From Candidatus Parabacteroides intestinavium (GTDB taxonomy: Bacteria > Bacteroidota > Bacteroidia > Bacteroidales > Tannerellaceae): a stretch of 18,221 nt of DNA. The notes beneath the pieces are model-generated. The model was not told the origin of the DNA and did no database searches. It saw only the letters and a program-made list of their open reading frames with translations. Below are positions 13,465 to 18,221 of the stretch, piece by piece (position 1 is the stretch's first letter; each line of letters starts with the position of its first letter). The stretch lies in assembly GCA_019118725.1 (NCBI GenBank), contig DWYO01000231.1:1-18221 (forward strand), in the 5' to 3' direction. A program made the translations under genes and the position numbers.

Positions 13465-14679
13465 ATGAGTGATTACAAATTAAACACGATTGAAGAGGCT
13501 ATCGAAGATTTCCGCGAAGGGAAGTTCGTTATTGTAGTTGATGACGAAGACCGGGAGAATGAAGGCGATTTGATTATCGCTGCCGAAAAGGTTACTCCTG
13601 AGAAAATCAACTTTATGCTTAAGCACGCCAGAGGAGTACTCTGCGCGCCTATTACTATCTCCCGGTGCGAGGAACTCAATCTCCCGCATCAGGTCTTGAA
13701 CAACACCTCCGTTTTAGGAACTCCGTTTACGGTAACCATCGATAAACTGGAGGGATGTTCTACCGGTGTTTCAGCAGCTGACCGTGCCGCTACGATCCTC
13801 GCACTGGCTGATCCGGCTTCTACACCTGAAACTTTCGGACGTCCCGGACACATCAATCCACTGTATGCACAGGAGAAAGGAGTGCTTCGTCGCGCAGGCC
13901 ATACCGAAGCGTGTGTGGATATGTGCCGCCTCGCCGGACTTTATCCGGCTGCTGCGCTGATGGAGATCATGAGCGATGATGGAACGATGGCACGTTTGCC
14001 GGAACTGCGTCGCTTTGCAGATGAATATGACATCAAACTTATCTCTATTGCCGATTTGATTGCCTACCGTTTAAAGCAGGAATCCATTGTCGAACAGGGT
14101 GAGGAAGTAGACCTCCCTACCGAGTATGGCCATTTCCGGCTTATCCCATTCCGCCAGAAAAGCAATGGATTGGAGCATGTGGCTATTATAAAAGGAGAAG
14201 TCAAAGGAGATGATCCGGTGCTTGTGCGGGTACACTCTTCTTGCATGACGGGAGATATATTCGGTTCGATGCGTTGCGATTGTGGCGAGCAGCTGCATAA
14301 GGCGTTGCGCATGATTGATGCAGAAGGGCGAGGTGCCGTTATTTATCTGAACCAAGAGGGACGTGGCATCGGACTGATGGAAAAGATGAAAGCCTACAAA
14401 CTGCAAGAGAATGGAATGGATACGATTGAAGCCAATTTGTGTTTAGGGCATCAGGCTGACGAACGTGATTATGGTGTCGGTGCTCAGATTCTTCGTCATA
14501 TCGGAATCACCAAGATGCGGTTGATGACCAACAATCCTGTAAAGCGTGTAGGATTAGAGGCTTATGGCCTTTCCGTAGTAGAAAACGTTCCTATCGAAGT
14601 ATCCCCCAATCCGTTTAATGAATTCTATCTGAAAACCAAGAAAGAACGTATGGGGCATACGTTACACAATGTGAAATAA
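13465..14679 (+). CDS. ribBA: bifunctional DHBP synthase / GTP cyclohydrolase II (RibBA)
   Basis: Provides both riboflavin precursors: 3,4-dihydroxy-2-butanone 4-phosphate from ribulose 5-phosphate, and the pyrimidine from GTP. The N-terminal half (about 1-205) has the DHBP synthase acidic loop VDDEDRENEGD (25-35), the DKLEGCSTGVSAADRA segment and RPGHINPL...RRAGHTEA (126-149). The C-terminal half (about 215-404) is GTP cyclohydrolase II, with zinc cysteines Cys260, Cys271 and Cys273 in SSCMTGDIFGSMRCDCGEQL, then QEGRGIGL (297-304) and TNNPVKRVGLEAYGL. Both halves look intact. It lies 12 nt after the permease stop. No FMN riboswitch is present upstream, so control may be by operon transcription or another route. 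Confidence 0.97.
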   Translation: MSDYKLNTIEEAIEDFREGKFVIVVDDEDRENEGDLIIAAEKVTPEKINFMLKHARGVLCAPITISRCEELNLPHQVLNNTSVLGTPFTVTIDKLEGCSTGVSAADRAATILALADPASTPETFGRPGHINPLYAQEKGVLRRAGHTEACVDMCRLAGLYPAAALMEIMSDDGTMARLPELRRFADEYDIKLISIADLIAYRLKQESIVEQGEEVDLPTEYGHFRLIPFRQKSNGLEHVAIIKGEVKGDDPVLVRVHSSCMTGDIFGSMRCDCGEQLHKALRMIDAEGRGAVIYLNQEGRGIGLMEKMKAYKLQENGMDTIEANLCLGHQADERDYGVGAQILRHIGITKMRLMTNNPVKRVGLEAYGLSVVENVPIEVSPNPFNEFYLKTKKERMGHTLHNVK

Positions 14680-14784
14680 GGAATATGAGGAAACAGTTGG
14701 CAAGGGGACAAGAAAACATAGAACCTTGAAGCCTTGTCTACTCGTTTTCTGTAATAAAAAAGACATCCGTAAAAAACATTATAT

Positions 14785-15975
14785 ATGGAAACATCATTAA
14801 GATTACAAAGATTGTCACCGTCTGAGACGCTGGCAATGTCTCAAAAAAGCAGTGAACTGAAAGCTCAAGGCATCGATGTGATTAACCTGAGCGTTGGAGA
14901 ACCGGACTTTGACACGCCCGATCATATCAAGGAAGCGGCAAAAAAGGCTATTGACGAAAATTATTCCCGCTATTCGCCTGTAGCCGGCTACCCGGCTTTG
15001 CGCAATGCTATTGTTGCCAAACTGAAGAAGGAGAACGGATTGGATTATACAGCAGCCCAGATTTCATGTGCCAACGGGGCCAAGCAATCGGTCTGCAATA
15101 CAATCATGGCACTGATCAATGCCGGGGATGAGGTTATTATTCCGGCTCCTTATTGGGTCAGTTATCCGGAAATGGTCAAATTGGCCGATGGTACTCCGGT
15201 ATCTGTTTATGCGGGTATTGAACAAGATTTTAAAATCACGCCGGAACAATTGGAGAAAGCGATTACCCCTAAAACCAAATTACTCATTCTTTGTTCTCCT
15301 TCCAATCCGACCGGATCGGTGTATAGCCGAGAGGAATTGAATGGTTTGGCTGATGTATTGGCTAAACATCCGCAAATTTATGTCATCGCAGACGAGATTT
15401 ACGAACATATCAATTACATCGGAAAGCATGAAAGCATAGCTCAATTTGAAAAGATTCGGGATCGTGTGGTTATTGTCAATGGGGTATCTAAAGCCTACGC
15501 CATGACCGGCTGGAGAATCGGATTCATCGCAGGTCCGGAATGGATCGTTAAAGCTGTAAACAAGCTACAAGGACAATATACTTCCGGCCCCTGCTCGGTT
15601 TCACAGAAAGCTGCAGAAGCGGCTTATACCGGAACACAGGAACCGGTTGAGGCTATGCGTCAGGCATTCCAACGCCGTCGTGACTTAATTGTTCGCTTGG
15701 CTAAAGAGATTCCGGGATTTGAGGTCAATATGCCGGAAGGTGCTTTCTATCTCTTCCCCAAATGCAGCTCTTATTTCGGTAAAAAATTTGGAGACCGTAC
15801 GGTTAACAGTGCCGCTGATATGGCCATGTATTTACTGGAAGTGGCCCACGTAGCTTGTGTTGGAGGTGGAGCTTTTGGCGCTCCGGACTGCATCCGCATG
15901 AGTTATGCAACTTCCGATGAGAATATCATGGAAGCTATGCGCCGTATCAAAGAGGCTTTGGCGAAATTACAATAA
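14785..15975 (+). CDS. aspC: class I pyridoxal-phosphate aminotransferase, aspartate type
   Basis: Cytosolic PLP enzyme of the aspartate aminotransferase Ib-like group, interconverting aspartate and 2-oxoglutarate with oxaloacetate and glutamate. The 396 residues show NLSVGEPDFDTPDHI near the N-terminus and ANGAKQSV for cofactor phosphate binding. SPSNPTGSVYSREEL follows, then ADEIYEH with Asp203 (PLP ring nitrogen), SKAYAMTGWRIGF with the Schiff-base Lys236, and CIRMSYA with the carboxylate-binding Arg371. Substrate range cannot be fixed from sequence; related enzymes also accept prephenate or aromatic acids. It starts 105 nt after ribBA without a clear Bacteroidetes promoter in between, so cotranscription is possible. 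It is followed by the hairpin at 15987-16022. Confidence 0.93.
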   Translation: METSLRLQRLSPSETLAMSQKSSELKAQGIDVINLSVGEPDFDTPDHIKEAAKKAIDENYSRYSPVAGYPALRNAIVAKLKKENGLDYTAAQISCANGAKQSVCNTIMALINAGDEVIIPAPYWVSYPEMVKLADGTPVSVYAGIEQDFKITPEQLEKAITPKTKLLILCSPSNPTGSVYSREELNGLADVLAKHPQIYVIADEIYEHINYIGKHESIAQFEKIRDRVVIVNGVSKAYAMTGWRIGFIAGPEWIVKAVNKLQGQYTSGPCSVSQKAAEAAYTGTQEPVEAMRQAFQRRRDLIVRLAKEIPGFEVNMPEGAFYLFPKCSSYFGKKFGDRTVNSAADMAMYLLEVAHVACVGGGAFGAPDCIRMSYATSDENIMEAMRRIKEALAKLQ

Positions 15976-15986
15976 GAGATAAATGT

Positions 15987-16022
15987 GGGGCTGTGTCAAA
16001 ATGAATGTTTTGATGCAACCCC
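15987..16022. terminator. long hairpin between aspC and rsmD (convergent genes)
   Basis: 15987-16001 pairs with 16008-16022 at 14 of 15 positions (two G-U pairs, one C/A mismatch) around a 6-nt loop. It lies 11 nt after the aspC stop and 27 nt before the convergent rsmD stop, a natural place for a shared terminator. Neither side has a proper T tract, so termination strength is uncertain. The ends (GGGGCTGTGTCAAAA) are also reminiscent of insertion-sequence tips. Confidence 0.5.
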
Positions 16023-16049
16023 ATTAAGATGTGTAAGAGACACACACCG

Positions 16050-16589
16050 TTATATTTTTTCGAAAATACTAAAATTGACCGCCCCATAAACCCGGTGTTG
16101 ACTGAATAAAGGAAGGCTGGAAAAGTCACAAGTCGCCGGATGTTCCATTACGAAAACCCCTCCACTACGCAACAGATTCCGCTCCAATATCCATACCGGG
16201 ATTTCCGGTAACTCTTTCAAGGCATACGGAGGATCGGCAAATATAAAATCAAAACTCTCCAGAGGTACACTTTGAAGATAGCGGAACGCATCGCCCCGTA
16301 CCAGATTCAAATCAGAGGTTTTCAACTCTTTGGCCACCTTGGCTATAAAAGAGGCATGGGCATTGTTCTTCTCAACGGATGTCACTTGCCTGCACCCCCG
16401 GGACAAAAGCTCAAAAGAAATACTTCCTGTTCCGGCAAAGAGATCCAACGCGTCCAGTCCTTCAAAATCGATCCGATTAGAAAGGACATTAAATATATTT
16501 TCCTTGGCGAAATCGGTTGTTGGTCTCGCACTGAATGAAGAGGGAACATCAAAACGACGCCTCCCATACTTACCACTGATGATTCGCAT
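16050..16589 (-). CDS. rsmD: 16S rRNA (guanine966-N2)-methyltransferase RsmD
   Basis: Methylates G966 in 16S rRNA using S-adenosylmethionine. The 179 residues open with MRIISGKYGRRRF, and RPTTDFAKENIFNVL follows, both family signatures. The SAM-binding motif is DLFAGTGSISFELLSRG (about 48-64). The catalytic motif of N2-guanine methyltransferases is FADPPYALKEL, with DPPY. Length is standard. It starts 11 nt after the DUF3822 stop and is the last gene of its operon. A TATATTTG sequence on the minus strand at 16620-16613 resembles a -7 element but lacks an upstream partner. It converges on aspC. Confidence 0.96.
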   Translation of the reverse strand: MRIISGKYGRRRFDVPSSFSARPTTDFAKENIFNVLSNRIDFEGLDALDLFAGTGSISFELLSRGCRQVTSVEKNNAHASFIAKVAKELKTSDLNLVRGDAFRYLQSVPLESFDFIFADPPYALKELPEIPVWILERNLLRSGGVFVMEHPATCDFSSLPLFSQHRVYGAVNFSIFEKI

Positions 16590-16600
16590 AAGCAGATGGC

Positions 16601-17428
16601 TTAATTGTTCAACAAATATAAAGCAACCATATCTACGGGTGCCCTCAACACATCCGGTCCCATCAGATAGGCCTCCGAAGGAAGCACCATCGTCTCCACA
16701 TGTTTTATATAGGTAGAGAGGGCCGGAATCAGTTCCCGTAAGATAGCGGCATCCCCCAAAAGGTGGATCGGATCACTCAATACATTCCAGCGATGCTGTT
16801 TCCATACATATAATATATAGTAAAGCATCTCATTTAACGAATGGACCTCAAATCCATTCAAAAAAAGCAATTGTCCCTGCTGATAGCAGGCCAGCTCCAT
16901 CCTTCCCCCCGAAAGTATTCCATAAACCTGTCGCGACAATTCATATTTGCTCTTCTCCCGCCATAAAGGGAACAGGGCATACAGGTAATGCACAAACTCC
17001 GGATTCGAGAACGAACGTTGGCAAAACTCATACGTCTCATGATCCATGCCATATAAGAGGTTCACCTTTTCATCACGGAGCTCATTGGCCAGAACACGCT
17101 TTCCGTCCGATTCGCCACAATTAAAACGAAGCAGCTTGTCTTGTTCGTTTTCCAAATAAAAAGCCCAGGGTACCAGCGTATAGTCTGTATCGGTCTGAAC
17201 GATATACAGATGTTGATAGTCCCAGGCAAGACATTCGTTCGCGAAGAAGCACTCTTTCAGCTCCTCGGCATAGGGGCGGGATGATTTCCACCGTTCTTCA
17301 CTCAAAAAGAAACTCCCCTTTATCGTAGGATTATAACCGGAAAAAGAAAGTCCATCCGGCAAAAGCCGGATGGACACTCTATAATTTTTGGATTCTTCCG
17401 AAAGGATTTCAGGAATATGAAACGCCAT
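16601..17428 (-). CDS. DUF3822 family protein
   Basis: A 275-residue protein that I recognise as the Bacteroidetes family DUF3822; no function is established. It lacks signal peptide and membrane segments. It shows two halves rich in alternating strands and helices (for example VHYLYALFPLWREKSKY, GGRMELACYQQGQLLFLNGFEVHSLNEMLYYILYVWKQH, PIHLLGDAAILREL). The beta-strand pattern and the late GD/GA turn are compatible with an actin/PilM-like ATPase fold, but I cannot demonstrate ATP-binding motifs. It sits between a membrane-anchored protein and rsmD with 11-nt gaps on each side. A strong hairpin with a U-rich tail lies within codons 18-30, see the separate entry. Confidence 0.8.
   Translation of the reverse strand: MAFHIPEILSEESKNYRVSIRLLPDGLSFSGYNPTIKGSFFLSEERWKSSRPYAEELKECFFANECLAWDYQHLYIVQTDTDYTLVPWAFYLENEQDKLLRFNCGESDGKRVLANELRDEKVNLLYGMDHETYEFCQRSFSNPEFVHYLYALFPLWREKSKYELSRQVYGILSGGRMELACYQQGQLLFLNGFEVHSLNEMLYYILYVWKQHRWNVLSDPIHLLGDAAILRELIPALSTYIKHVETMVLPSEAYLMGPDVLRAPVDMVALYLLNN
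17341..17375 (-). terminator. terminator-like hairpin inside the DUF3822 coding region
   Basis: On the minus strand GTCCATCCGGC (17375-17365), loop TTTT and GCCGGATGGAC (17360-17350) make a perfect 11-bp GC-rich stem. It is followed by TTTCTTTTT (17349-17341). This has the form of an intrinsic terminator, only about 53 nt after the start codon and translated in frame as VSIRLLPDGLSF. Confidence 0.55.
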
Positions 17429-17439
17429 AAGCAGAGTTA

Positions 17440-18126
17440 TTATTCCCAGTTACCTGCGTTGTTGTTGATTTCTTCCAATGAACCAACACGCAAGCCCGGA
17501 TATTTACCTTGCTTTTCAGCTTTATCCTTCAAGTTGAACTCCAGCTGCGGATCCAAGTCATTCAGATACTGATCAAACGGAACCTCGCACACGAACACCT
17601 TGATTTCGTAGCCTGAGCCAGACTTCAAGGTAGCTGTATCCATGTGGAATTCTACCTGCTGCGGAGCATCCGGCACATAGCGGATGGCCTCTACGTCATA
17701 ATCCTTACCCAGCAAAGTGTCTTTGGCCAATACCCAAACCGTATCACGCTTGAAGCCTTTCAAACCATTCTTTTCTACTTCGCTCCAATTGCCAGTTTTC
17801 TCTGCCTTTTCTACCATAGCAACAGCCTTCTTTTCGGTCATACCTTTTTCCAGCTGTTCATCAGTCAATACACCTTCCTTGATAACGGTAGGCAACTTTT
17901 CCTCTTTCAAGAACTTGATCAAGTCGTCAAAGCTTCCAGCATGCGTCTTGTGTACGTTCTTGTACTCAATCTGAACTTTACGAATATCCATCAGACGGGC
18001 GATAATCGCTTTATCGCGAGCTTCCTTGGTATCGTTAAATTCAATCGGACCTGTGATACTCTTGTAACACAAGTAAGCTAGCACCACGATTGCGGCTGCT
18101 AATAAAACTTTCAAAGTAACTTTCAT
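17440..18126 (-). CDS. membrane-anchored protein of unknown function, pilin-like N-terminus
   Basis: 228 residues. One N-terminal hydrophobic segment (about 5-22, VLLAAAIVVLAYLCYKS) is followed by a charged amphipathic helix (about 34-60, KEARDKAIIARLMDIRKVQIEYKNVH) and then HAGSFDDLIKFLKEEKLP. Helix, Tyr and the FDDLIKFL pattern recall type IV pilin and pseudopilin domains, although no prepilin-peptidase G/E cleavage site is seen. A mixed charged middle (about 85-125) precedes a beta-rich end (DTVWVLAKDTLLG, AIRYVPDAPQQVEFHMDTATLKSGSGYEIKVFVCEVPF). The bulk is expected in the periplasm. It is the first gene of the operon with DUF3822 (11 nt) and rsmD. I recognise it only as a conserved Bacteroidales protein. 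Confidence 0.72.
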   Translation of the reverse strand: MKVTLKVLLAAAIVVLAYLCYKSITGPIEFNDTKEARDKAIIARLMDIRKVQIEYKNVHKTHAGSFDDLIKFLKEEKLPTVIKEGVLTDEQLEKGMTEKKAVAMVEKAEKTGNWSEVEKNGLKGFKRDTVWVLAKDTLLGKDYDVEAIRYVPDAPQQVEFHMDTATLKSGSGYEIKVFVCEVPFDQYLNDLDPQLEFNLKDKAEKQGKYPGLRVGSLEEINNNAGNWE

Positions 18127-18160
18127 GGTTCGTATATATTTTTTGATTTATTTCGTTCGG

Positions 18161-18168
18161 CAAATTTA
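18161..18168 (-). promoter_or_regulatory. possible -7 element for the pilin-like/DUF3822/rsmD operon
   Basis: Minus strand TAAATTTG is a perfect -7 match 34 nt before the start codon, but no TTTG stands at the -33 position. That position is instead occupied by a 13-nt palindrome, CTATC-AAA-GATAG (18188-18200), which could be an operator or chance. Confidence 0.45.
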
Positions 18169-18221
18169 AAAAAGAATATTTAATATACTATCTTTGATAG
18201 CAAAAATTATTCGAATAAAAT

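Noticed and set aside
16613..16620. TATATTTG on the minus strand as an rsmD promoter
   Set aside because: It lies in the final codons of DUF3822 and has no upstream TTTG at the proper distance; likely chance.

Overview
The window looks like a chromosomal segment from a Bacteroidales bacterium, a Bacteroides or Parabacteroides relative. Three things point there. Protein families include a YjgP/YjgQ permease with a long C-terminal extension, DUF3822 and a START-like protein. Several gene starts carry the Bacteroidetes sigma signal, TTTG or TTG, a 19-21 nt spacer, then TAnnTTTG. Intergenic spaces hold short AT-rich iterated repeats. This is core genome: no transposase, phage, plasmid or CRISPR locus was found. 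Genus-level placement is an impression from protein sequence, not a computed result.

Left block, minus strand (about 10.69 kb down to 0.52 kb). This is one long collinear run: rimP, nusA, infB, cvpA, sufB, an outer-membrane beta-barrel gene, sufC, sufD. It is preceded by a good Bacteroidetes promoter and an attenuator-like hairpin, and closed by a strong bidirectional terminator at 524-566. It joins translation and transcription factors (RimP ribosome maturation, NusA, IF-2) to the SufBCD Fe-S scaffold. No sufS, sufE or sufU lies inside the window. Leftward of the terminator is gene-free DNA rich in inverted repeats. It contains a promoter, about 280 nt of nested hairpins and a terminator, all on the minus strand: a strong candidate for a structured non-coding RNA.

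Middle: a tRNA-Met(CAT) gene on the minus strand with its own perfect promoter and intrinsic terminator, divergent from the next block.

Right block, plus strand (11.0-16.0 kb): a START-like domain protein, an LptF/LptG-family LPS-export permease with unusual extra regions, the bifunctional riboflavin enzyme RibBA, and a class I aspartate-type aminotransferase. It ends at a long hairpin at 15987-16022.

Far right, minus strand (18.13 down to 16.05 kb): a three-gene operon of a membrane-anchored pilin-like protein of unknown function, a DUF3822 protein and the 16S rRNA methyltransferase RsmD. Genes are separated by only 11 nt, and a terminator-like hairpin lies inside the start of the DUF3822 coding region.

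The most noteworthy points are the candidate ncRNA at about 55-338, the beta-barrel gene inside the suf cluster, the two attenuator-like hairpins (nusA leader and DUF3822) and the long repeat-built hairpin between infB and cvpA.
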